Below the pieces are notes generated by a model. It was not told the DNA's origin, ran no database searches, and saw only the letters and a program-made list of their open reading frames with translations. The position numbers were made by a program, and so were the translations under genes. A stretch of DNA of 64,000 bases from Pseudomonas protegens CHA0 (GTDB taxonomy: Bacteria > Pseudomonadota > Gammaproteobacteria > Pseudomonadales > Pseudomonadaceae), in the NCBI RefSeq assembly GCF_000397205.1, contig NC_021237.1, forward strand, positions 5,563,501-5,627,500, read 5' to 3'. This document shows, one piece after another, positions 36,711-44,765 of the stretch (its first letter is position 1; the number at the start of each line of letters is the position of its first letter).

Positions 36711-37505
36711 TTGCAATCGCAGCCCAACTCCGTCAATCCCGTGGTGGCGATCGATGATCTGCACAAGAGCTACGCCGATCACCACGTGCTCAAGGGCATC
36801 GCCCTGCGCGCCAATGAAGGCGAAGTGGTGTCGTTGATCGGCTCCAGCGGCTCGGGCAAAAGCACCCTGCTGCGCTGCATCAACCTGCTGGAGATTCCCT
36901 GCAGCGGCAGCCTGCGCATCAATGGCGAAGAAGTGCGCATCAGGACCGACCGTGCCGGCAACCCGCAGGTCGCCGACCCGGCCCAGGTGGCGCGCCTGCG
37001 CACCCAGTTGAGCATGGTGTTCCAGAGCTTCAACCTGTGGCCCCACCGCACCGTCCTGGAAAACGTCATCGAAGCGCCGGTGTATGTCCTCGGTGAAGAC
37101 CGCAAGGACGCCATCGCCCATGCCGAGCACCTGCTGGAAAAGGTCGGCCTGGCCAACAAGCGCGACGCTTTCCCTTCCTTTCTCTCCGGCGGCCAGCAAC
37201 AGCGGGTGGCCATCGCCCGGGCCCTGGCCATGCGCCCCCAGGTGCTGTTGATGGACGAACCGACCTCGGCCCTGGACCCGGAACTGGTGGGCGAGGTGCT
37301 CAAGGTCATCCAGGGCATCGCCGAGGAAGGCCGTACCATGATCCTGGTGACCCACGAAATGGCCTTTGCCCGGGATGTGTCGAGCAAGGTGATGTTCCTT
37401 CACCAGGGGCTGGTGGAAGAAGAAGGGCCCCCCCAGCAAGTGTTCCTCAACCCGGTCAGCGAGCGCTGCCGGCAATTCGTCATGGCTCAGGAAAACCGCG
37501 TCTGA
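36711..37505 (+). CDS. Polar amino acid ABC transporter ATP-binding protein (HisP/AotP type)
   Basis: 264 aa. Walker A GSSGSGKSTLLRC, Q-loop MVFQSFNLWPHRTVLENV, signature FLSGGQQQRVAIARAL, Walker B LLMDEPTSALDPE, switch VTHEM. The insertion after the second strand (RTDRAGNPQVADPAQVARLR) is the one typical of HisP, the histidine/arginine importers. Start is a TTG at 36711 with GAGGG seven bases upstream. First gene of a six-gene rightward operon. Confidence 0.9.
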   Translation: MQSQPNSVNPVVAIDDLHKSYADHHVLKGIALRANEGEVVSLIGSSGSGKSTLLRCINLLEIPCSGSLRINGEEVRIRTDRAGNPQVADPAQVARLRTQLSMVFQSFNLWPHRTVLENVIEAPVYVLGEDRKDAIAHAEHLLEKVGLANKRDAFPSFLSGGQQQRVAIARALAMRPQVLLMDEPTSALDPELVGEVLKVIQGIAEEGRTMILVTHEMAFARDVSSKVMFLHQGLVEEEGPPQQVFLNPVSERCRQFVMAQENRV

Positions 37506-37554
37506 CGTTTCGCTTCAATCCTTGAAAACAACAACTTCGATAAAGGGTAAAGCC

Positions 37555-38328
37555 ATGAAAAACCTGCTCAAGGTGCTCGCCACCGGTTGCCTGTTCAGTG
37601 CACTGGCCAGCCACGCCGTGGCCGCCGACAAGATCGTCTTCGGCATCGCCCTGGAACCCTACCCGCCGTTCTCGATGAAAAGCGGCAACGGCGACTGGAG
37701 CGGCTTCGAACCGGAGCTGATCAAGGCTCTGTGCGACCGCATGCAGGCCCAGTGCCCACTCAAGGAAGTGGCCTGGGACGGCCTGATCCCGGCCCTGCAA
37801 TCGAGCCAGATCGACGCCATCCTCAACTCCCTGAGCATCACCGACGAACGGGAAAAGGTCATCGACTTCTCTGCGCCCTACTACCAGACCCCGGCCATGT
37901 GGGTCGCCGACCAGAGCCTGGAACTGGTCACCACCCCCGAAGGCCTCAAGGGCAAGCTGATCGGCGTGCAGGGTTCGACCTCCAACGCGACCTTCGCCAA
38001 GACCTACTACGGCAAGACCTCGACCCTGCGCTACTACACCACCCAGGACGACATGATCGCCGACCTGCAGAGCGGGCGGATCGACGTGATGCTGGCCGAC
38101 GCCCTGACCATCGAGCCGATCCTCAAGACCGCGGCCGGTGCCGGCCTGGCGGACAAGGGCCTGGCGCCCAAGGACCCGCTGTTCGGTTCCGGCATCGGGG
38201 TCGGCCTGCGCAAGGGTGACAGCGCCCTGCAGCAGCGGATCAACACCGCCCTGGCCTCGCTCAAGGCCGATGGCACCTACGACAAGATCCGCAGCCGCTA
38301 CTTCAGCGTCGACATTTCTGCCAACTAA
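37555..38328 (+). CDS. Periplasmic amino acid-binding protein of the ABC importer
   Basis: 257 aa with a signal peptide (MKNLLKVLATGCLFSALASHAVAA). The family 3 solute-binding pattern is visible in IALEPYPPFSMKS, GFEPELIKALCDRM, SITDEREKVIDFSAPYY and LIGVQGSTSNATF. AAAGGG precedes the ATG. It belongs to the Lys-Arg-Orn/His-binding family, which fits a basic or guanidino amino acid ligand. Confidence 0.9.
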   Translation: MKNLLKVLATGCLFSALASHAVAADKIVFGIALEPYPPFSMKSGNGDWSGFEPELIKALCDRMQAQCPLKEVAWDGLIPALQSSQIDAILNSLSITDEREKVIDFSAPYYQTPAMWVADQSLELVTTPEGLKGKLIGVQGSTSNATFAKTYYGKTSTLRYYTTQDDMIADLQSGRIDVMLADALTIEPILKTAAGAGLADKGLAPKDPLFGSGIGVGLRKGDSALQQRINTALASLKADGTYDKIRSRYFSVDISAN

Positions 38329-38379
38329 GCCGTCCGGCCGGCCCGTTTGCGCGGGCCGCCGGCGTTGACTGGATACGTC

Positions 38380-39093
38380 ATGATTTCTCTGTCCGACCTT
38401 TCCCAACTGTTCGTCGCCGACGGCTGGCTCGGCGCCCTGGCCCAGGGCGCGCTGGTGTCCCTGCAGATTTCCGCCGGGGCCTTTGTGCTCGGCCTGGGCA
38501 TCGGCCTGCTGGTGGCGATGATCAAGCTCAAGGGCCCGCGCTGGCTGGTAAAGCTGGCCAACGCCTACACCACCCTGTACCGGGCCATGCCCGAGCTGCT
38601 GCTGATTCTGCTGCTCTACTACGCCGGCACCGACCTGCTGAACATGGCCATGGCCGCCATGGACCGGCCGAGCGTCACGGTCAACGGTTTCATCGCCGCG
38701 GTGCTGGTGCTGGGCATCGTCCAGGGCGCCTATTCGGCGGAGATCATCCGGGGCGCGATCCAGGCCATTCCCTACGGTCAGATCGAAGCGGCCCGGGCCT
38801 ACGGCATCGAACGCTGGCTGCTGGTACGGCGCATCCTGCTGCCGAGCATGCTGCCCTATGCCATGGCCGGGCTATCGAACCTGTGGCTGGTACTGGTCAA
38901 GGACAGCGCGCTGATCAGCATCGTCGGCTACAGCGAGCTGCTCTCGGTGGGCAAGCAGGCAGCCGGTTCCACCAAGCACTACCTGGTGTTCTACCTGGCG
39001 GTCGCAGCCTTCTACTTCGTCATCACCCTGGTGTCCGGCAGCGTGTTCCGCGTGCTCGAACGACGCACCAACCGCTGGCTGCCCCAGCACTAG
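38380..39093 (+). CDS. Amino acid ABC transporter permease (HisQ type)
   Basis: 237 aa, about five membrane helices. The EAA loop contacting the ATPase is EAARAYGIERWLLVRRILLP. YTTLYRAMPELLLILLLYYAG is typical for this family. Followed 9 bp later by the second permease. Confidence 0.9.
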   Translation: MISLSDLSQLFVADGWLGALAQGALVSLQISAGAFVLGLGIGLLVAMIKLKGPRWLVKLANAYTTLYRAMPELLLILLLYYAGTDLLNMAMAAMDRPSVTVNGFIAAVLVLGIVQGAYSAEIIRGAIQAIPYGQIEAARAYGIERWLLVRRILLPSMLPYAMAGLSNLWLVLVKDSALISIVGYSELLSVGKQAAGSTKHYLVFYLAVAAFYFVITLVSGSVFRVLERRTNRWLPQH

Positions 39094-39102
39094 GAGACTC
39101 GG

Positions 39103-39792
39103 ATGGACTTTTCCTGGATCAACGGTTTTTCCAGCGAGCTGCTGCGCGGCCTGGGCATCACCCTCAAGCTCCTGCTGCTGAGCGGAATCTGCGGCTTTGC
39201 CCTGGCAGTAGTGGTGGGCCTGGGCCGGGTGTCGCGCAACCCTCTGATTCGTGCGCCGATGCAGTTCTACATCAGTGTGTTTCGCGGCACCCCGCTGCTG
39301 GTGCAGATCTACATCCTCTATTACGGGGTCGGCAGCCTGTTCGCCGCCTACCCGCCGATTCGCGGCAGCTTTCTCTGGCCCTACCTGCGCGAAGGTTTCT
39401 GGTATGTGGCCTTGGCCCTGACCCTGAGTGTCGGCGCCTACGTCGGCGAAGTGCTGCGTGGCGGCCTGCGGGCCGTGCCCCGAGGCGAGCTGGAAGCCGC
39501 TCGCGCCTATGGCATGGGCCACTGGCTGACCCTGCGCCGGGTGTGGCTGCCCCGGGCCCTGGAACTGGTGCGCCCGACCCTGGTGGGGGAATGCGTGCTG
39601 CTGCTCAAGGCCACTGCACTGGCGTCCACCGTGGCGGTCACCGACCTGCTGGGCGCGGCCAACCTGGTACGGGCCCAGACCCTGAAAGTCTACGAGCCGC
39701 TGCTGGCCGTGGCACTGATCTACATCGTCCTGGCCTTTGTCATCGAACATCTGTGCGCACGCCTAGGCAAGGTCCCCCAGCGTCAGGCCTGA
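39103..39792 (+). CDS. Amino acid ABC transporter permease (HisM type)
   Basis: 229 aa. Typical FRGTPLLVQIYILYYGVG and EAA loop LEAARAYGMGHWLTLRRVWL. Partner of the first permease, forming the heterodimeric channel. Confidence 0.9.
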   Translation: MDFSWINGFSSELLRGLGITLKLLLLSGICGFALAVVVGLGRVSRNPLIRAPMQFYISVFRGTPLLVQIYILYYGVGSLFAAYPPIRGSFLWPYLREGFWYVALALTLSVGAYVGEVLRGGLRAVPRGELEAARAYGMGHWLTLRRVWLPRALELVRPTLVGECVLLLKATALASTVAVTDLLGAANLVRAQTLKVYEPLLAVALIYIVLAFVIEHLCARLGKVPQRQA

Positions 39793-39835
39793 ACCCATTC
39801 ATTGCGCGGGCAGCGAGGCCCGTGAGGAGAACAAC

Positions 39836-41017
39836 ATGCGTTACTCACCTTTCGTACAGCGCATCAGCGGCGAATCCGTCAGCGCCTGGGACATCCACTA
39901 CGCGGCCATCGAGGCCCGTGGGCGCGGCGAAGACGTGATCGTGCTCAGCGTCGGTGACCCGGACTTCGCCACCGACGAGCGCATCAGCGCCGCCGCCAGT
40001 GCCGCCCTGGAGCAAGGCGACACCCACTACACCCACGTCCTCGGCCGCCCGGCCCTGCGTGAGGCCATCGCCGCCAAGCAGCGCCGCCTGCTGGGCATCG
40101 AGGTCAGCGCCGACAACGTGGCGCTGGTGGCGGGTGCGCAGAACGGCTTGTTCGCCACATCGCTGTGCCTGTTCAGCAGCGGCGACGAAGTGCTGGTGCC
40201 AGAACCCATGTACCTGACCTACGAGGCCTGCATCCACGCCTCGGGGGCGCAGATCGCCTGCGTCCAGCAGCCGGCGGCCAATGGCTTTCGCCTGACCGCC
40301 GCGGCCCTGGAAGCGGCGCTCACCGACAAGACTCGCGGCATTGCCCTGGCCACCCCGTGCAACCCCACCGGCAACGTCTACAGCCGTGAGGAGCTGGAAG
40401 CCGTGGCCGAGGTGGCGCGCAAGCATGACCTCTGGGTGATCTCCGACGAGGTCTACGGGCAACTGACCTACGACCGCGAACACCTGAGCATCGCTTCGCT
40501 GCCGGGCATGGCCGAGCGCACGGTAATCCTCAACAGCCTGTCGAAAACCCATGCCATGACCGGTTGGCGCGTGGGCTGGGTGATCGCCCCGCCGGCCCTG
40601 GTCGGGCATCTGGACAACCTCTTGCTGTGCATGCTCTACGGCCTGCCGGGGTTTATCCAGGAAGCCGCGCTCAAGGCCCTGGAGCTCGATGAAGAAGTGA
40701 TCGGCAGCGCCCGCGAGGTCTATCGCCGGCGCCGCGACCTGGTGGTGGCGGGCCTCAAGCAGGTGCAACTGCTGGACTGCCGCGAGCCGGAAGCCGGGAT
40801 GTTCATGCTGGTGGACGTACGCCGCACCGGCCTGTCGAGCATGGATTTCGCCTGGCAGCTGTTCCGCGCCACCGGGGTCTCGGTGCTCGACGCCCAGGCT
40901 TTCGGCGCCAGTGCCGAGGGCTTCGTGCGGATCTCCTTCACCGTCGCCGACGAGGTGCTCAAGGACGCCTGCCAGCGCATTGCCGGCTTTGTCGAAACCC
41001 TGGGCGCACAACGCTGA
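39836..41017 (+). CDS. Aminotransferase class I/II, AruH-like (arginine:pyruvate transaminase type)
   Basis: 393 aa, the same length as AruH. PLP motifs: CNPTGNVYSREELE, SDEVYGQLTYDREH and Schiff-base Lys in LNSLSKTHAMTGWRVGW. The opening MRYSPFVQRISGESVSAWDI and the SLSKTHAMTGWRVGWV and LLCMLYGLPGFIQ blocks recall AruH of P. aeruginosa. Would convert arginine or an analogue to its 2-oxo acid, which the AruI-like enzyme would decarboxylate. Belongs to the importer operon. Confidence 0.83.
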   Translation: MRYSPFVQRISGESVSAWDIHYAAIEARGRGEDVIVLSVGDPDFATDERISAAASAALEQGDTHYTHVLGRPALREAIAAKQRRLLGIEVSADNVALVAGAQNGLFATSLCLFSSGDEVLVPEPMYLTYEACIHASGAQIACVQQPAANGFRLTAAALEAALTDKTRGIALATPCNPTGNVYSREELEAVAEVARKHDLWVISDEVYGQLTYDREHLSIASLPGMAERTVILNSLSKTHAMTGWRVGWVIAPPALVGHLDNLLLCMLYGLPGFIQEAALKALELDEEVIGSAREVYRRRRDLVVAGLKQVQLLDCREPEAGMFMLVDVRRTGLSSMDFAWQLFRATGVSVLDAQAFGASAEGFVRISFTVADEVLKDACQRIAGFVETLGAQR

Positions 41018-41125
41018 ATGCATGACCCGGGCCGCCCAGCGGCCCTGGTACCTCCGACAAGAACACTGCTGCGCCTTACTTTTTTGCCCACCTTTGAAGG
41101 GCCCCCTGCTTGAGAGGTTGACCCC

Positions 41126-42871
41126 GTGACCGCTTCCGACCAATTCAACTCCACCCATAGCGCCGTCGATCAATACGCTGAACTGGTGCTGCACAACGGC
41201 CGGATGTACACCCTCGATCCGGCCCAGCCCTGGGCCGACGCCGTGGCCATCCGCCAGGGCAAGCTGATCGCGGTGGGCAGCCTCGCTTCCCTGGCCTCGC
41301 TGATCGGGCCCAATACCCGCCAGCACGATCTGGACGGGGCCTTCTGCATGCCCGGCCTGCATGACATGCACACCCACCCGGACCTGGCCCTGGCCCCGCG
41401 CTACGCCGACGACCTGGACGTGGGCATCGAAGACCCGACCCCGGAGCAACTGGCAGCCGCGATCCACGCCTATGCCGACAGCCATCCCGGCGACGGCTGG
41501 ATCTACGGCCAGTACTGGGTGCGCTACACCTTCCGCGAAGCCGGGCTGACCCCGGGCCGCGAATGGCTCGACAGCGTCATGCCGCACCGCCCGGTAGCCC
41601 TGCTGGACCGCATGTGGGGGACCATGATGGTCAACTCCAAGGCCCTGGAACTGGCCGGCATCGACCGCCACACCAGCGACCCGCGCAACGGCTACCTGGA
41701 GCGCGACGAGCTGACCGGCGAACCCAACGGCTTGTTGATCGACGGTGCCTACGCCCTGATCCATGCCGCCATGCCGCCGACTCCGGTGTCGGTGCTGCGC
41801 CGCGCCTATCGCGATGGCGTGCACTTCCAGACCTCTCGCGGGGTCACCGCCACCAAGTACGTGCACGTCTGCGAAAACCGCCTGCAGGCCCTCAAGGAAC
41901 TGGACGATGCCGGCGAGCTGACCCTGCGGGTGGAAGCCGCCATCAGTTGGCAGGACGACATCTTCCCGGTGCGCCGGCGCTGGGAACTGCTCAGTGGCGA
42001 GCGGCATTTCTATCGCAGCGCGCGCCTGAGTGCCAACGCGGTGAAGTTCCACTTCGATGGCACCGTGGAGCCCAAGTCTTCCTACCTGCTGACCCCCTGG
42101 CCGGAAGAGTCGAGCTGGCGCGGCAAGCTCAACCTGACCCCGGAACACATCACCGACATGGTGGTGGACATGGACAAGCGCGGCCTGCGGGTGATCGCCC
42201 ACTGCACCGGCGACGGCGCCTCCGACGTGTTCCTCGATGCCGTGGCCGAGGCCCGGCGGCGCAACGGCAACAGCGGCATCCGTCACCAGTGCGCCCACAG
42301 CACCCTGCTGCACCCGGGCAACCTCAAGCGTTTCCAGGCCCTGGACGTGATCGCCGAGTTCTCTCCGGCAGCCTGGTACCCGACTCCGTTCGCCAGCGGC
42401 GCACGCTCCGGCTACGGCCAGGAACGCCTCAAGCGCATCTATGACTTCAAGGGCGTGCTGGCAGCTGGTGGCATCGCGGTGTTCGGCACCGACTGGCCGG
42501 TGGCGTCCATCGATCCATGGCTGGCCCTGGAAACCATGGTCACCCGGCAGAACCCGTGGAACCAGGAACCTGACACCTTCGGTGACCCCATCAGCCTGGA
42601 ACAGGCCCTGCAAGTAGCGACCCTCAACGGCGCCCACGCTATGGGCCTGGAGCACCTGACCGGCAGCCTGGAGGCCGGCAAGTCGGCGGACCTGATCGTC
42701 CTCGACCGCGACCTGTTCGCCCAGGACGCACGCAACTACATCCACCACACCCAGGTGCAACTGACCTTCGTCGAGGGGCAACTGGTCTACGACCGCCAGG
42801 GCACCTTCAGCGACACCCCGCTGCAAGCGGTGTGGGAAGGCCTGCCACCGGTGATCGAGGGCAAGGAATAA
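41126..42871 (+). CDS. YtcJ-type metal-dependent amidohydrolase
   Basis: 581 aa, GTG start with GAGAGG nine bases upstream. Amidohydrolase family 3: HxH metal site in MPGLHDMHTHPDLAL, further His in HCTGDGAS and RHQCAHSTLLH, and the catalytic Asp in FGTDWPVASIDPW. Hydrolyses an amide, formamide or similar C-N bond; substrate unknown. It is followed by a metal-chaperone GTPase overlapping its stop codon, which suggests the enzyme depends on that GTPase for its metal. Confidence 0.87.
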   Translation: MTASDQFNSTHSAVDQYAELVLHNGRMYTLDPAQPWADAVAIRQGKLIAVGSLASLASLIGPNTRQHDLDGAFCMPGLHDMHTHPDLALAPRYADDLDVGIEDPTPEQLAAAIHAYADSHPGDGWIYGQYWVRYTFREAGLTPGREWLDSVMPHRPVALLDRMWGTMMVNSKALELAGIDRHTSDPRNGYLERDELTGEPNGLLIDGAYALIHAAMPPTPVSVLRRAYRDGVHFQTSRGVTATKYVHVCENRLQALKELDDAGELTLRVEAAISWQDDIFPVRRRWELLSGERHFYRSARLSANAVKFHFDGTVEPKSSYLLTPWPEESSWRGKLNLTPEHITDMVVDMDKRGLRVIAHCTGDGASDVFLDAVAEARRRNGNSGIRHQCAHSTLLHPGNLKRFQALDVIAEFSPAAWYPTPFASGARSGYGQERLKRIYDFKGVLAAGGIAVFGTDWPVASIDPWLALETMVTRQNPWNQEPDTFGDPISLEQALQVATLNGAHAMGLEHLTGSLEAGKSADLIVLDRDLFAQDARNYIHHTQVQLTFVEGQLVYDRQGTFSDTPLQAVWEGLPPVIEGKE

Positions 42872-43797
42872 TGAACAGCACCCCGAGCATCCCGGTAACC
42901 GTGGTTGCAGGCTTTCTCGGCGCCGGCAAGACCACCCTGCTCAACCGCATGGTGCAACGCGCCGACAGCGGCCGGCTGGCGGTGATCGTCAACGATTTCG
43001 GCGAGCTGAACATCGATGCGGCGATCATCGCCGAGGTCACCGACGCGGTGTACAGCCTGCAGAACGGCTGCATCTGCTGCACCGTGCAGGAGGACCTGCT
43101 GGCGCAACTGGTGAGCCTGTCCAAGCTGCGCCCGGCCCTGGAGCGAATTGTCATCGAGTGCAGCGGCGTCTCCGACCCGCAGCGCATCGTGCAGACCATC
43201 GGCTACCCGCAACTGCGCAACCGCCTGCACCTGGACGCGGTGATCACCCTGGTGGATGCCAGCGGCTACCAGGACCTGGAAGGGGAAATGGCCCGCCTGT
43301 CCCGAGCCCAGGTGGCCTGCGCCGACTGGGTGCTGCTGAACAAGGCCGACCTGGTGAGCGCCGAGCAATTGCAGAGCATCCGCGCCAGCCTCGGCAATCG
43401 CGCCCCGGTATTCGACACGGTGCAGGCCGAGCTGCCCCCCGAGCTGCTGCTGGCGCCGCCGGTGCGCTCCACCGAAGTGCTGTTCAAGGCCCTGCCCCAG
43501 GCCCACGACCAGTTGTTCGAAAGCTGGGTGTGGAAAAGCTCGCGACCGCTGCAGCCCAAGGCTTTGCGGGACTGGCTGGCGCGCCTGCCAGCCGACCTGC
43601 TGCGCCTCAAGGGCCTGGTGCGCCTTGAAGGCAATGAACAACCTTATTGGTTGCAGCATGTGGGCAACCGCAGCCAGTTCACCCTGGCCGCCGATCAGCC
43701 CACCGAGCATGCCGCGCAATTGGTATTCATCGCCCGCCGAGGCAGCGATCTGCGCCAGGAACTGGAGGCTGGGGTCAGCGATACACAAGTGCTTTGA
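42871..43797 (+). CDS. COG0523/CobW-family GTPase, metallochaperone-like
   Basis: 308 aa. G1 loop TVVAGFLGAGKTTLLNRM, the hallmark CxCC in NGCICCTVQEDLL, ECSGVSDP, and NKADL for guanine specificity; C-terminal CobW_C domain (WVWKSSRPLQPKALRDWLAR). The ATG overlaps the amidohydrolase stop (TAATG), with AAGGA ahead of it. COG0523 proteins deliver zinc, cobalt or iron to client enzymes, and close coupling to the amidohydrolase makes that the likely client. Confidence 0.88.
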   Translation: MNSTPSIPVTVVAGFLGAGKTTLLNRMVQRADSGRLAVIVNDFGELNIDAAIIAEVTDAVYSLQNGCICCTVQEDLLAQLVSLSKLRPALERIVIECSGVSDPQRIVQTIGYPQLRNRLHLDAVITLVDASGYQDLEGEMARLSRAQVACADWVLLNKADLVSAEQLQSIRASLGNRAPVFDTVQAELPPELLLAPPVRSTEVLFKALPQAHDQLFESWVWKSSRPLQPKALRDWLARLPADLLRLKGLVRLEGNEQPYWLQHVGNRSQFTLAADQPTEHAAQLVFIARRGSDLRQELEAGVSDTQVL

Positions 43798-43962
43798 ACG
43801 ACAGGGAATCTGTGGCGCGAAGGCCGGTCTGAAAGAGGCGCGGCTGCCGGGCCGTCGCTTGGTCCGTGACAATAGGGCCCGGGTCCAATAGATTAGGCGC
43901 CCCCGAAAATCCCCCTGGGCCTTTCGCGCCTCAAACCTGTTAAACCAAGTAGTGGATGTTCA

Positions 43963-44664
43963 ATGCCTGATTCCAACACCGAAGAATCCGTAGTCGCCCT
44001 GTCCAACAAGGCCGAATACGAAAACGCCATTCATCTTTCACAACACGTGTCCCAGGCCAAGACTATCAGCGAGATGGTGCTCGACGCCTTCCACACCTCG
44101 AAAGAAAGTGACCAGATTCGCGAACTGCGCGCAGCGATTCGCCAGGCCCACGACCGCTTTGACGACGACACCGCCTATGAACTCATGGGCCAGCTCAAGC
44201 AGCTCAAAGACGCCGAGGCCGCCGACCTGGCCGCCCTGGAAGACCTGAGCAAGAAATTCCCCATCAGCCGGATTCTCTCCAGCTACAAGGACGATCCGGA
44301 CTTCCAGGAGCTGGTCTACGGCCTGGCCCTGAAGGTGCTGAACCAGACCCACCAGGCCATCAGCAACCCCAGCGGCGGCAAGAGCAAGGCGCGTCCGAAG
44401 AAGGAAATGGAAGTGTTCGCCATCAGCAAGGACGGCGTCAGCGTCACCCTGCCGATGCGCCCGCGCTCCAAGGCCAACGTCGACCGTGAAGCCTTCGAAT
44501 TCCTCGGTTTCAGCTTTGTCGGTGAAGGCGACGAGGCGGAACTGGAAAGCGAGATGTTCCTCGACAAGGATGGCAACGAACAGCAGGCCACCCGCAAGAA
44601 CATCGTTACCGCGATCCAGCAGCAGACCGCGTTCGAAGGCTACAGCGCGCAACAACAGCTGTAA
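43963..44664 (+). CDS. Conserved hypothetical protein, charged helical N-terminus
   Basis: 233 aa, soluble, strongly helical and charged in the first half (ELRAAIRQAHDRFDDDTAYE, LMGQLKQLKDAEAADLAALE, likely coiled coil), a basic linker (SGGKSKARPKKEMEVFAISK) and a compact C-terminal domain (PRSKANVDREAFEFLGFSFV). Nucleic-acid binding is possible from the basic linker but not shown. Followed by a REP motif and a terminator. Confidence 0.75.
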   Translation: MPDSNTEESVVALSNKAEYENAIHLSQHVSQAKTISEMVLDAFHTSKESDQIRELRAAIRQAHDRFDDDTAYELMGQLKQLKDAEAADLAALEDLSKKFPISRILSSYKDDPDFQELVYGLALKVLNQTHQAISNPSGGKSKARPKKEMEVFAISKDGVSVTLPMRPRSKANVDREAFEFLGFSFVGEGDEAELESEMFLDKDGNEQQATRKNIVTAIQQQTAFEGYSAQQQL

Positions 44665-44670
44665 CCCGCC

Positions 44671-44700
44671 GCTGCAGGAGCGAGCTTGCTCGCGAAGCGC
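44671..44700. repeat. Solitary REP element
   Basis: GCAGGAGCGAGCTTGCTCGCGAAGCG-type sequence, the classical fluorescens-group REP core CGAGCTTGCTCGCG, in single copy just behind the hypothetical gene stop. Confidence 0.75.
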
Positions 44701-44722
44701 CAGCACAGCCTTCTGCAGACCT

Positions 44723-44764
44723 GAAAAGCCCCGTATTCCAGCGTGAAGACGGGGCTTTTCTATC
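44723..44764. terminator. Bidirectional terminator between hypothetical gene and SHMT-like gene
   Basis: GAAAAGCCCCGT and ACGGGGCTTTTC arms with a 14-base loop, A/T tails on both sides. It stands between two convergent genes and can serve both. Confidence 0.85.
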
Positions 44765-44765
44765 T

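Noticed and set aside
39845..42826. A 993-codon open frame on the minus strand antisense to the transaminase and amidohydrolase genes
   Set aside because: Pure shadow of GC-rich codon bias: the plus-strand genes have full catalytic motifs, and the antisense frame is low-complexity in Gln/His/Gly with no family signature or ribosome-binding site.
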